From contig NC_068979.1 in the NCBI RefSeq assembly GCF_016808095.1, forward strand, positions 18,692,501-18,756,500: a stretch of 64,000 nucleotides of DNA. Reading direction: 5' to 3'. The stretch is from Vigna angularis. Taxonomy: Eukaryota; Streptophyta; Magnoliopsida; Fabales; Fabaceae. The position numbers were made by a program, and so were the translations under genes. The notes beneath the pieces are model-generated. The model worked only from the letters and a program-made list of their open reading frames with translations, searched no databases and was not told where the DNA came from. Of the stretch, positions 22,683 through 35,266 are shown piece by piece. Each line of letters begins with the position of its first letter. Position 1 is the stretch's first letter.

Positions 22683-23912
22683 CATTGTTGATTCTATATA
22701 ATGGTTTGAAGTTGGATTCTTGGAATACCTCCAACACTACATTCGAGCTTGTACTCTCATTATTGTGAAGATCTTAGATATGGGATCGTCTTCTCCATCT
22801 CCATTCAAGAACTGACTCCAAAACTCTGTTTGCCCGCTAAATCCGTACAAGGTAATGTTCTTTTATCTGTCTGTATTTGTTAATATTGTTTAACATATAA
22901 CCCAAAATTAATTACATACTAAAATTAATTATTTTTTAATTAATGTATGAATAATTTTTAAAACTAAAGACACGCGTAATTACTTTAATTATTATTGAAA
23001 TTCAAATAAAATTTTATTTTTTATTTGGACTTACTTTTTTATTATCTTTAAAATAAAATATATAATAAATGACTACCCACTGCACCACCGTCTTATTACT
23101 CCATTATTGTAGGTCGGGAGTTTCCAGAAGAAAACTCTGAAAGAAAATTCAAATAAAATGACAGGGTATAACGAGTATTTTAGAAGTTACGGGGAATGTA
23201 GTTAATAATTAGGAGGTGTGAGAAGTAAAAGTAAGCCAAAATGCCTACAAAAGACTCTATAGATCAACGTCAACTCATGGACATTTTTAATGTGAAAAAT
23301 CTTATTCTTTTAGGTTGGGCTAAATGGAATTTAAGTCAAATTAAGATGAGGTGGGTCTAGACAAGTTTGGTTGAGCTTTAACCTTATAATTAAATTACAA
23401 ATAAAAACATATTAATTAAGGACTACTTTATAATTAACATAAAATATTTAGGAATTAATTTGTAATTTAGAATATTTTAAAAACTCAAAGCAATTTTAAA
23501 ATGTATTTAGGAATTAATTAAACTTATGTAGGAAATCAATGTCACTTTAATTTTGATTTTAATTCACTTTATGTGGTGGAGTTTTCTTTTTACTATCACT
23601 TATTGATGGATAAGAAAACTTTTTTAAAAGTAGATTAGAATTGATCAATAGACTATGAATTAAATTAATAACTCTAATCATAATCAAATATCAATCAAAG
23701 TTTCAAAATGACCAAATATTATGTCACAATTGCATTTCAAACATGGTATATATATATATATATATATATAGAATGGGTGTTCAAAATTCAACTAATTTAA
23801 AATAAAAAAATTGAAAAAATGATTAAAACTTAATTTTTTTTTACATTTTTTAATCTTTTTTAATTGAGTTTATATGTTTTGGTGATTAAATTGTACTTAC
23901 AATACGTTTATA
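22683..23912. other. Intergenic DNA, no gene recognised
   Basis: The stretch is AT-rich, with a (TA)n run at 23747-23770. A patch at 22690-22860 looks exon-like in composition and ends in AAGGTAATG, which could be a splice donor, but the ORF is very short and unsupported. Confidence 0.45.
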
Positions 23913-23917
23913 TTAAT

Positions 23918-24584
23918 TGTACTATAAGATATCTGATCCTCCAACGGTCGACCGGTAACCCGGGCGACCTGACGACAGTTAAACCAAACGGTCGACCGGT
24001 AACCCGGGCGACCTGACGACAGATGTCGTAGTATCGTATGATCGCACATTGTCATCGACCACTTGGTACTCGACAACCAAACAGTAATGTCGCGACATGT
24101 GACGTGCATACGACAAGTCGCCTATCCATGTCGACACACAAGACGATCGACATACAGCGCGCGATATCGTAGCATACGGTTCAGCGGTTACAGATAAGCG
24201 GTTACGCATATTAGCTAACCAACGCCGTGAATCACGGAAGTAATTGACTCAGTGTCAATACACAACCTAGCAGTTACAACTTCTACATAGTCCAACTCGA
24301 TAACTGCCCGGATTTTCAGGTAACAGTTTATTTTACTGTTTTAAATATACGAAACACATGAGAGAAAAGGTACGTTTTTCCCCTAAGAAGAAAGATTGCT
24401 CTTAATCTGATTAATCACATCCCTTTCTAACTTGAGCGTCGGAGTGCCTTTGCAGGTACCCAGCCCATCTTTACTCAGAGAAGCAGAGAAGACGGAAAGA
24501 AATAGCACAGTGAGAGCAGTACAAAGAAGAAGCAGTCCCGAGTTGTTTGGCTCAAATCTTGGTCTCCACATCCCATCTGAAACA
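23918..24584 (+). repeat. 5' LTR of the Tat element
   Basis: It starts TGTACTATAAG and ends CATCTGAAACA. It carries a 44-bp tandem duplication (23943-23986 and 23987-24030, unit beginning AACGGTCGACCGG) that is single-copy in the 3' LTR. This accounts exactly for the length difference (667 versus 623 bp). Confidence 0.95.
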
Positions 24585-24587
24585 TTT

Positions 24588-24605
24588 TGGCGCCCACCGT
24601 GGGGC
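24588..24605 (+). other. Primer-binding site of the Tat element
   Basis: TGGCGCCCACCGTGGGGC lies three bases after the LTR. It begins with TGG as a tRNA 3' CCA complement should. The tRNA was not identified. Confidence 0.85.
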
Positions 24606-24641
24606 CCGAGATTTACTATCCCAACAACGACCACCGGAGCA

Positions 24642-27600
24642 ATGGAAGATTTCAACACGCGTGAGTTGATCAGGCAGCTGCAGGCGCAGATTGAGACGCA
24701 AGCACAAACCATAAAGGAACAGCAAGAGGTCCAACGCAAACAGGCTGAGGAGATGGCGGCGATGAGGGCACAACTCCCACCACCATAGTTGTCTGCCTCG
24801 AACAGGTAGGAGGAGAACGAGGTGAGTCATCATGGAGAACCTTCTGATCCTGTTGGCGGGGGAAGAAAGGGGCCTACTCCCATCCGCCTCACCAACCTGC
24901 TTCCGTTCACGGAGGCCATTATGCAGGCGAACATGCCAGAAAAACCTCCCCCCACCTTAGAACGTTACAATGGTTCTGAGGACCCTGACAACCATCTACG
25001 TAATTTTATAGATGCCATGGCATTCTATACTGACAACGACCCGGTAATATGCAGAGCTTTTTCTTTATCTCTTAAGGGTGAAGCTTTGGAGTGGTTCCAT
25101 AATCTTCCACGGAATTCAGTAGATTGTTTCGCCACTATCGAATCCTTATTCCGAAAGCAGTATGCAGCCAATAAAAAACCGGCGGTGACTGCTGCGGAGC
25201 TTGTCCATACCAAGCAGGAGAAGGATGAGACCCTGAAGGCTTTTATGCAACGGTATATCGAGACGGCCCGGCGCGTAAAGGATATCACTCCCGCTTTCAT
25301 TATCAGCAATCTATCGTCCTGCTTAAGGCCGGGGCAGTTTGCGGAACAGTTGTATGCTGATCCCCCAGTATCCATGGAAGACTTGCAATCCATTATTGCA
25401 AAATTCATCCGCATCGAGGACCACCGTAACTCCAGAAAGAAACAGCATCAAGATATCTCCAGCCAAGAGACAAGAAAACCAGTGAAGCGATCCACTAACG
25501 ACTACAAACCGGACAGAACACCTCGGAAGGAGTCGAGATGGACGTCTAAGTACGATCGTTATACGACCCTCAATGCACCACGGGCGAGGGTGCTTGAAGA
25601 GGCCTTACACGCCGAACTCTTGACCGTGCGACGAAAGGCCACCCCGAAGAATGCGGACAGTAACAAAACCTGCCGGTTCCATATGAACCAGGGGCACGAC
25701 ACAGAAGAATGCAACATGGTGAAAGACGAACTAGAGAGACTCATCCGTGCAGGTTATCTCCAGAATTACATCAAGGATAGAGTCTCCACTAGAGCCGCCA
25801 CTCCGCGCCGAGGAGATCATCCTAAGCGAAGCCCCCAACGAACACACCCTAGAGATGATCAACACCGAAGGCGATCGCGCAGTCCGCCTCGACGGACAGA
25901 GAGAGAGCGCTCAGTCCGAGGCCGCATTGACACCATATCTGGCGGTTTCGCCGGAGGGGGCGTATCAGCTTCAGCAAGGAAGCGACATTTGAGGCAATTG
26001 AAGTCGGTTCACATGGTCGAGCGACAATCTCGGTCGATTCCTGACATCACATTTACGAACGCAGACTTTCATGCACCCGACCCTGATCATGATGATCCTA
26101 TGGTCATCACAGCTAGTATCGCTCGGTATGATGTCAGCAAGGTCCTCGTCGACCAGGGGAGTTCGGTCAACATTTTGTATTGGTCCACCTTTCAGAAAAT
26201 GGACCTATCTGAGGATCTCATCGCCCCGTTTAACGAGCAAATCGTAGGATTCTCAGGAGAAAGAGTGGATACCAGAGGATATCTGGATCTGCGAACTCGG
26301 CTAGGAATAAGTCGGGAAGCACCTGAACTTAGAATTCGGTTCCTGCTGGTCGAGGCGAATACATCGTATAACGCCCTGCTAGGACGGCCTTGCCTTAATG
26401 CGTTTGGAGCGATCGTGTCTACTCCTCACCTCGCCATGAAATTTCCGACAGAGCATGGTACCATTTGTACCGTGAGGGCAGATCAACGAACAGCCCGACA
26501 GTGTTATGTGGCCGGGCTAAAAATAACCCTTTTCCTTCCAACTAGAAGGGCGAAGGGAGCCGAGGCAGCGACATTCGACTTAGACCCCCGCACCAACGTA
26601 GACGAGTGTCTTCATCCGCAAGGCGAAGTTAAACTCCTATCCTTGACGACTGACTCATCTAAAACCACCAACATTGGTGGGGACCTCACCTCAAGCGAAG
26701 AACACGCTCTGGGACATATACTACGGAACCATGCAGATTTATTTGCATGGACGACCACCGACATGCCAGGAATTCATCCTGGGGTCATGGCCCACAAATT
26801 GTCCATCTTCCGGGAGGCACGGCCTATCGCCCAGAAGAAGCGACGGTTCGGGGAGGAGAAGCGCAAAGCCATTCAGGTGGAGGTCGAGAAGTTGATGAAC
26901 GCCCAGTTTATCAGGGAGTTAACTTACACTACGTGGCTGTCGAACGTAGTCATGGTTAAGAAGTCAAATGGTCAGTGGAGAATGTGTGTCGACTTCACAG
27001 ATCTCAACAAGGCATGTCCCAAAGATTCATAACCCCCACCTAGCATCGATCGCTTGGTAGATGGAGCGTCGGGTCATGTTATACTGAGTTTTCTCGACAC
27101 TTATTCAGGATACAACCAGATCCCAATGTACAAGCCCGATCAAAGCAAGACGGCCTTCATTACCGAACGCGCTAATTACTGTTATGAGGTAATGCCGTTT
27201 GGATTGAAGAATGCCGGGGCCACTTATCAGCGCCTCATGGATAAAGTATTCCATCATCAAATAGGACGGTGCATGGATGTATATGTCGACGACATGGTTA
27301 TTCGCAGCAATTCTATGGAACAACACCTGTAGGATTTGAAGGAAGTTTTTGGCCAACTCCAACGGTACAGCCTGCGCCTTAACCCCTCCAAGTGCACTTT
27401 CGGCGTCCCCGCAGGTAAGTTTTTAGGCTTCATGCTCACACGTCGAGGCATTGAAGCTAATCCGGACAAGTGCAAAGCTGTACTTGACATGACTGCTCTG
27501 CAAAATCTAAGAGATGTCCAATGTCTAGTGGGGCGGCTCACCACTTTATCCCGATTCATCCCGAAGCTTGCGGAGCACATCAAGCCCATCCTGAAGAATC

Positions 27601-29801
27601 TGAAAAAGGGCACCACTCGACACTAGGACGATGATTGTGAAGCAGCATTCGCCACTGTCAAACACATTCTCACCAGTCCTCCGATTATGGCTCGACCGGA
27701 TGATGGGTCTGACTTGCAGCTGTACATTGCGGCATCCCACCACGCTGTTAGTGCTGCTTTGATACAGGAGGCACCCTCCCTTAAGTTGATATACTTCATC
27801 AGTCGTACACTGCAGGGGGTCGAAGAACGCTATTCTCGAATTGAGAAAATTGCCCTGGCATTGCTCACCGCTTCTCGTCGACTTCGACCATATTTCCAGA
27901 GTCATAAGGTGGTAGTCCGCACAGACCATCCCATAGCCAAGATCCTTCGCAAACCAGACTTGGCAGGAAGGATGGTCTCCTGGTCCGTGGAACTGTCAGA
28001 ATTCGGACTCCGCTACGAGCCGCGTGGGTCCGTCAAGGGTCAACACTTAGCAGACTTTGCGGCTGAGTTGCTACCCACACCAGAGGACTCAATCACAAAA
28101 TGGCTCCTCAGTGTAGATGGATCCTCTGACAAAAGGGGAGGAGGAGCCGGTGTCGTTCTAGAAGGACCGGATGGTTTAGTCATCGAGCAAGCCATCACCT
28201 TCAGATTCCCAACTAGCAATAACCAGGCCGAATACGAAGCCTTGATTGTTGGCCTATCCCTGGCCAGGGAGTTCACGATTGATCGTTTAGAGTGTCGGAT
28301 GGACTCAAAGTTGGTAGTCGGCCATGTGAACGGAACCTATCAAGTCAAAGATAATCAGCTATTGCGTTATTTCCACAAGGCTCAAACCTTACTCCGAAAT
28401 TTCGTCGAGGTTAGCGTCATCCATGTACCCAGGGAGCAAAACGCAAGAGCAGATCTCTTGTCTAAATTAACTCACTCCAAGGAGCGAGCACAGCTATCCT
28501 CAATCATTAAGATGACGCTCGATCGTCCTGTGGTAGAAACGTTCGTCACCAATATATCGACACCTACACCAGACTGGCGCCAGAAGGTCAAGGATCTTAT
28601 GGAAAAACAAGACAAGGGAGATAGCATTTCTGTGGTTGATTCCAAGCGCATTGCACGTTTTGTGTGTATAGGTGACGACCTATACCGTCGCGGCTATGGC
28701 ACTCCTCTGTTGAAGTGTATTTCAAAGGAAGAGGCAGACTACGTACTACGCGAGCTGCACACCGGGATATGTGGATTGCACTCTGGCAAACGGACCATGA
28801 GGGCACGTGTTCTCCGCGCAGGATATTAAATGCCTACGCTCGACCACGACTGTGAAACATTCGTCAAGAGGTGTACCTCTTGTCAGGCCCATGGTCACGA
28901 CATCCACGCACCTCCCGAAGATTTGCACAATATTGTCTCTCCCTAGCCGTTCACTCAGTGGGGTCTCGACATAGTTTGACCACTGCCGATCGCCAAAGCG
29001 CAAAACAAGTTCCTCCTAGTGGCGGTCGACTACTTCACAAAGTGGATAGAAGCCGAACCATTGTCCATTATCAGTGCCCAACGAGTGTAGAAGTTCATCT
29101 GGCGTCTCATCTGTCGGTTCGGCCTCCCTAAGAAGATCATCACCGACAACGGTCGCCAATTCGTTGAGCGCAAGCTAGAAGATTTCCTTAGCCAGTTGGG
29201 CATCAAACATGTCACCTCGTCCGTCGAACATCCTCAAACAAACGGCCAAGCAGAGGCCGCGAACAAAGCCATACTGACAGAGTTGAAGAAGCGACTCGGT
29301 GAAGCCAAAGGTTTATGGGTGGAGGAACTACCAGAGGTCTTATGGGCATACAGGTGTACTCCTCACGGATCTACAGGGGACACGCCATTCAACCTGACTT
29401 ACGGCACCGATGCCATGCTCCCAGTCGAAGTTGGCGAGCCTTCATTGAGGCGCAATATCACTGATATGTCCCTTAATGAGGAACAGTTGCGGATGAATCT
29501 CGACGTCCTTCCTGAACGTCGAGAGGTCGCCGCTATCCATGCAGAGGCACAGAAGCGAATGCTATCTCGCCGATACAACACCAAAGTCAAACCCAGAACC
29601 TTCAAAAGTGGAGATCTGGTATGGCGGAAGCGGGGAGAGGCTAGGAAGAATCGAGCACACGGTAAGCTGGCGGCCAATTGGGAAGGATCATTTCGAATCG
29701 TAGAGGACATGTCGAACGGTGTATATGGCCTCCAGCTTCTTGATGGGCAACCAGTTCCCAACACCTGGAATGCCACTCACCTTAAATACTACTTTAGTTA
29801 A
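24642..29801 (+). pseudogene. Tat gag-pol polyprotein, one frame with nine stops
   Basis: A single frame of 1720 codons runs from MEDFNTRELIRQL to 29801. In order it shows a coiled-coil-like N-terminus, the Retrotrans_gag core (about 24950-25280), a C/H cluster CRFHMNQGHDTEEC (about 25672) and the protease motif VLVDQGSSVNIL (about 26145). RT has YVDD at 27282-27293. A first RNase H follows (27700-28060), then a second, archaeal-type RNase H (about 28095-28480, VDGSSDKRGGGAG). Integrase has a His/Cys zinc module (28755-28890) and a DDE core (about 28960-29280, ITDNGRQF). Stops are at 24786, 24807, 27030, 27330, 27624, 28827, 28944, 28977 and 29088. No frameshift was found. The pattern fits recent point decay, for example methylation-linked deamination. 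Confidence 0.93.
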
Positions 29802-29972
29802 CATTCATTTCTTGTTGGTTATTCCTACAACGTTTTCCAATTCTGTTTCCAAATAAACAGTACTTTTCATTATGATTCATACTTAGTGCCATTTATCACT
29901 TCTTTAATGTCTAGTCCCAGGGTCGTCGTCTCGAACATTTCAACACACAAACGAATTGGGGACAAGCCACCT

Positions 29973-30105
29973 GGTAGATGTTCTTCCCTGAACACCCAGC
30001 CCAGTCGGGATACACTCCCATTGGTAGATGTTCACCCATGAACACCCAATCCGCGTGGGATACACTCCCCCTGGTAGATGTTCCCCCTGGAACACCCAGT
30101 ATTCC
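29973..30105 (+). repeat. 50-bp tandem repeat downstream of pol
   Basis: Units beginning GGTAGATGTTC start at 29973, 30023 and 30073, each with ACACCCA and most of GGGATACACTCCC. The third is partial. They lie in the non-coding region between pol and the antisense gene. Confidence 0.88.
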
Positions 30106-30392
30106 CCTCACTCGACCATCACTCTCGACGGTCACACATCGCGCTATCAATACACTCGACATTGATACTTAGCGGTCGTTACGGCAAACAAATTGCGAAA
30201 TCGGCCAAGTTAAACGCTCAACATGCACAGAAGTTCAACAAGTTCTACTTAGCGTCAAACATTCAAAACTCAATACAGTTCAAACATTCACAGTCATTAA
30301 AAATTTCAACGAATCCAAGTTCAAATGTGTTTATATTTACATGTACGTAGCCAACCCTAATCTATTACAATGTTAGGTGTGTCGCCCGCAAC

Positions 30393-32362
30393 CTATCCGA
30401 CAGTCTCCGCGGCAGATTCACCCCCGTCGACCGCTCCATTATGTTCAGTGTTGGCGACCACCTCTTCATCCTCTTCACCTTCCAGGATAGCATCTTCAGG
30501 TATTTCGTTTAAAGGTTTCAGTTGGCCCTCATACACGTCCTTCTGAACGTCAAATTCCACTCCCTCGGTCGACACCTGGAGCAAGTGACCGACCTGCCTT
30601 AAAGCCTTCCGAAAACCTCTAGTATGTTCAATCATAATCGCATCCTTCAACTCTTCTACCAGCTCATTCCTTTCCGAGGCCTCTGCCTTCAATTCATTTC
30701 TCTCTTTGGCCAATACCACCATTGCCCTCTTGGCTTGCTCCAGCTCGCTCGCCATCTGATCGCGTTCCTTTCGGAGGGTCAAGCCAGCTTCCCGTGTATC
30801 GTTCAACAATGTCTCGGCCTCTTTCAGAAGTTGCTCCGCGCGCTTCTGCTTGGCATCACAAGCAGTATGAACCTCGGTGAGTTCTTTCAGCTGAGTCCGC
30901 ACCTTTTCCAACTCAACCCGGACCATACCTCTATCAGAAGCGTAGGCCAGATGCCAAGCCAATGCCTGTGCCCGTGTTGTCATCTCCAACATGGTATCGG
31001 CAATTTCTTGCTCACTCATGTTTTCGAAAACCTTCTTCTCCGAGGCATCCATGTTCAGATCCACCTTATGACCCAACGTGAAAGCGGGATCCCATACCCC
31101 TTGTGGAAGGGGACGCTCAGTTTCATCGACTACCTCCTTCCTCTTCTTTGAGGCTTCGCGAGTGGTGTCGACCGCCTTCGTTTTCCTTTTACGCACTAGC
31201 GGAACTTCAGCAGCTGTTGTCTCGTCAGTCGACGCCGACAGTATCACTGGTACTGGCCCAGTTGATGGCACTTGGGGGCGTGGTTGACCGACGACATGTC
31301 CGGCAGACGACCCCGGGCGGTTAACTTCAGCCCTCTCGTTGCCGATTGTTTGAAACCAACTTTTGCTACTTCCTTTTCTCCCCATTATCTCTGCAAAAAC
31401 CGCAATTCATCCAGAACAGTCAATAGCAACAATACAATCTACAACAACAATAAGCAAAGACACATACCAAACACCCTCGCATCCGCGTCGTCGAACTCAA
31501 GGCAATCTATAAGCTGACGGGAAGAAATGGGACGTGGCAGAGAGGTCAACACACTCAACGCCTCTAGCTCTTCGATCGTCATCTTATCCTCCGGCCAAGA
31601 AGTGAACCTCAGTGGGTCCTGTGTCCAGTACAGGGGGAATCGGGGGTTCCCCTCGCCATCGAAAAAATACCGCCGACCAACATCGGTGATCGACACCTTA
31701 AAAAACTTCTCTTTAAAATTCCTATATGACTGCAGGTAAAGCTCTAATAGCGCATTACCCGGCTCAGATATCAATGACACCCATCCCTTCGTGGCCACCG
31801 GTCGACATCTAAAGAAATATAGAAACAAACCTACAGTGGGCCTAATTCCTAACGCCCGACACAACACCCCGAAAGCCTGTACATACCCCCAACTGTTGGG
31901 ATGTAACTGGCTAGGAGCAACGTTCAGGGTGCGCAAAACATCCATTTGGAAAGTGGTAAACGGCAATCTCACATACAAATCGTAGAACAACGCAGCGTAA
32001 CAGTAAAAAAATTCATCAGAAGCATTCTCCCTACCATAGCATACCCTCTCATCATCCCGGCACGCTATCAACTTTATACAGGTTTGGTACCCTAGGGTTC
32101 TCAACACACAACTATTCTCAATCCAATTTGTTATCACAGCCCTACTCCTAAATTGACTTCTAAGTTCTTTCACCTCACGCGCCGCCTAGGCGTACTCATC
32201 TCCGCTAATCGGAGATATTATACGTCCCCCTAGACCCTCACCGCACACATTTCCATATACAAAAGCCTCGTCACCATAAGGTATAGAAGTAACTTCAGGG
32301 CATTCCGCCGTTGATGACGGCCCCGGCGTATCGCCACCGGTGTTCTGCCCCCTTCCTTCCAT
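30393..32362 (-). pseudogene. Antisense gene of the Tat element, two exons
   Basis: Minus-strand exon 1 is 32362-31468 and exon 2 is 31390-30393. The 77-bp intron (31391-31467) has GTATGT and TTTTTGCAG borders and phase 1. Together they give 631 codons, broken only by a TAG at 32186-32188. Exon 1 contains the domain known in Pfam as 'putative gypsy type transposon' (Transposase_28), for example PNSWGYVQAFGVLCRALG and VSLISEPGNALLEL. Exon 2 encodes a basic, Ser-rich start (MGRKGSSKSW), then a long Glu/Lys/Leu coiled coil (about 30990-30600) and an acidic C-terminus. Antisense ORFs between pol and the 3' LTR are known in Tat elements such as Grande; their function is unknown. I chose the ATG at 32362 because MEGRGQNTGG leads into the low-complexity linker; an upstream ATG exists at 32455. 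Confidence 0.82.
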
Positions 32363-32583
32363 GATCAGCACTAAACACACTAAGAAGAAGGAGATTTTAG
32401 GGTTACCTGGCAAAGTCTCGTAGCAGCGCAAGCAACGATGATGGCGAGGAAACAATCTCGCTCCCGATGAACACTGTCAAACTCTGTTCTTCCACACAAG
32501 TGACAAAACCCTTTTCTGAATCGTATTGAAGAAGGCAAAACGTCTAATCGCTCAGCGCCGTAGGATTCTTTTTAATCCAAGGG

Positions 32584-32751
32584 CTACCAACTCGCGTCCC
32601 CTCGCTTCCCTACAAGAGCGGGAAAACCCTAAAAAGCGTAACGTCAAAACGGTGCGCATCACTTCCCCTACCAACTCGCGTCCCCTCGCTTCCCTACAAG
32701 AGCGGCAAAACCCTAAAAGCGTAACGTCAAAACGGTGCGCACCACTTTCCC
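32584..32751 (+). repeat. 84-bp tandem duplication before the 3' LTR
   Basis: Two copies start CTACCAACTCGCGTCCCC at 32584 and 32668 and differ by only a few bases. They lie upstream of the antisense gene start, where its promoter would be expected. Confidence 0.88.
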
Positions 32752-32814
32752 TACGACACAACACTCAACGTCCTTTTGTAAATTCGCCCGCTAATGCTCG
32801 GCTCAATTACTCGG

Positions 32815-32826
32815 ACTCGGGGGGCA
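32815..32826 (+). other. Polypurine tract of the Tat element
   Basis: CTCGGGGGGCA lies directly before the 3' LTR start TGTACTATAGG. Confidence 0.75.
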
Positions 32827-33449
32827 TGTACTATAGGATACCTGATCCTCCAACGGTCGACCGGTAACCCGGGCGACCTGACGACATATGTCGTAGTATC
32901 GTATGATCGCACATTGTCATCGACCACTTGGTACTCGACAACCAAACAGTAATGTCGCGACATGTGACGTGCATACGACAAGTCGCCTATCCATGTCGAC
33001 ACACAAGACGATCGACATACAGCGCGCGATATCGTAGCATACGGTTCAGCGGTTACAGATAAGCGGTTACGCATATTAGCTAACCAACGCCGTGAATCAC
33101 GGAAGTAATTGACTCATTGTCAATACACAACCTAGCAGTTACAACTTCTACATAGTCCAACTCGATAACTGCCCGGATTTTCAGGTAACAGTTTATTTTA
33201 CTGTTTTAAATATACGAAACACATGAGAGAAAAGGTACGTTTTTCCCCTAAGAAGAAAGATTGCTCTTAATCTGATTAATCACATCCCTTTCTAACTTGA
33301 GCGTCGGAGTGCCTTTGCAAGTACCCAGTCCATCTTTACTCAGAGAAACAGAGAAGACGGAAAGAAATAGCACAGTGAGAGCAGTACAAAGAAGAAGCAG
33401 TCCCGAGTTGTTTGACTCAAATCTTGGTCTCCACATCCCATCTGAAACA
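32827..33449 (+). repeat. 3' LTR of the Tat element
   Basis: It starts TGTACTATAGGATACC and ends CATCTGAAACA before TTAAT. It has one copy of the 44-bp unit that is duplicated in the 5' LTR. Confidence 0.95.
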
Positions 33450-33454
33450 TTAAT

Positions 33455-34754
33455 CAAAACATGATAACATATTTACATTGTAATATTTAATCACAAGCTT
33501 ATATGTAATATAGAATTCAAATCATAACATCACAGTCTTTATAAAAAAAATCGAACTTTATTTGACAATTTTTTATTATAGAATATTTAACAATTATTTT
33601 GTAAACTTTGTTAACAGTTTTATAATAACAATATCCATAAGGAGAACGACCCGTGTCAAAATTGTAAAATGTTAGTTTGGTTTAATTTGAATTTTTGTAT
33701 TTGATTAAAATTGAATCAAAACTAAAATGCGTTTGATTTTTACGTTTAATTTGACTTACTTTTAAATAAAAAATCGAATCAAATATAACCATAAACTTTT
33801 AATATAAAATAACGATGTAAGACCTGACTTATTTATGTTAAAGATGTGATTTTAAAGTAAATTAAAGAAAGAAAACTTAATTTTGTTTGAAAAAAATGTC
33901 TAAATAATTTTAAAAAACTTCATTCTATGCTTAAATTAAAATTTTATTTATTAAAGTAATTAATTCTTTAAATCTTCTATACAAGATTCTCTCCTCATTA
34001 ATCATTTATTCTTTCAATATATTAAACTATTGTGGAATAACATGAGATAAAATAAGATATTATCCTAACATACTTGATTATAACAGGAGAGTTATCTTTG
34101 TTACCCTATGATATATGTTATTGCAAGTTAGGAGTGACAACTAAAATAATGTTTTAGTTTTATTCTAATGGGAAGATTGAGAAGAGAGAATAAAGAGTGA
34201 TTTATATGCTTGTTTTGTAAATGAGTATTTGATTAATGAAACTTTTTGACTAGTTTCTCAAAATTAAACCTATTCCAATAGTTGAGTGAACTAATATAAA
34301 ATGATATCTTTTTGTAATTTGTTAGATGATATGTTTGTTAGTAAAATAAGAGTCTTGTTTTCTATTAAATTCTTCTTCTAAAGTCATTTTGTAACATTAA
34401 AATTGCAATGTTTTATTTTCTTATTAAGTTATTGTACTCACTATTATGATTATAAAGAACTACATGACCATCCTAAGTATCGTTATGCCTTAAATGATCA
34501 TATTTATTAATTTCATATGTGCATAATTGAGATTAATTAGTGTTGTATACAATTGTGCATTTTCTCTACTTAATGCTATATTTATATAAGCATATATAAA
34601 TGTTGTTTGGGCTGACACAAAATATGTTGTTTGGGTAAGATGACCCTACTTAAGCGACTTATTTTCATTAAAAAAAGAAAAGACCATTTGCTCAAGCTAT
34701 GAACCTATTGTGTGAGCAACATTATATATCACTTGAGTAAACTTATATCACTTA
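33455..34754. other. AT-rich intergenic DNA, no gene recognised
   Basis: It continues the host sequence interrupted by the Tat insertion. No ORF or strong repeat was seen. Confidence 0.5.
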
Positions 34755-35266
34755 GGCTTTGTTCTTTTGGGGTATCTGGGGGAGATGATTTGAATGGATT
34801 TGAGTGGATTTGAGGGTAATTTTGTAGTTGTTTTTTTGAGTGGATTTGTGGATAATTGAGGGTGGATTTGGAAGTAAAGTTTGTGAGAATTAGTGTAGGA
34901 TTTAAAAAATTAGTTTAATTGGTAAAAATTAAAGATTACCAAAATGCCCCTAGTTATTAAAGTAATATAAAATGTTATTTATTAATGTTATATTTAATTG
35001 TAAAATGTTTATAAAGAGACAAAACTTATAAATAATTTTTAAAATTAATTTTTAAAAATTATAAAAATTATAATGTAGTAAAATGAATTTATTTTTAAAT
35101 GTAGTATTTGTTTGTAATATAATTTTAGGGAAGTGAGAATGATTAATTTTAAACAAACAAATAATTAAAGGAAGTTATAATATTACATGTCCTAAAAAAA
35201 AGTGGCAACATTTAAACATACAAATATATTTGTAATAGTTCATGATGAAGTTGCTTCAGTAAGGTA

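Larger units (their letters stand above)
23918..33449 (+). mobile_element. Tat-lineage Ty3/gypsy retrotransposon with an antisense gene
   Basis: LTRs at 23918-24584 and 32827-33449 are flanked by the target duplication TTAAT (23913-23917 and 33450-33454). Inside are a primer site, one gag-pol frame, 50-bp tandem repeats, an antisense intron-containing ORF, 84-bp tandem repeats and a GGGGGG-containing polypurine tract. A second RNase H after the first, followed by integrase, identifies the Tat lineage. By eye the LTRs differ by about eight substitutions in about 620 aligned bp plus one 44-bp duplication, so the insertion is fairly recent. Total length is 9532 bp. Confidence 0.95.

Noticed and set aside
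24432..24641. Earlier start for the Tat gag at 24432
   Set aside because: It lies inside the LTR and across the primer site. The ATG at 24642 follows the leader and begins a sensible gag N-terminus.
30624..31324. Plus-strand ORFs opposite the antisense gene
   Set aside because: They are shadows of the minus-strand frame with no domain or codon pattern of their own.
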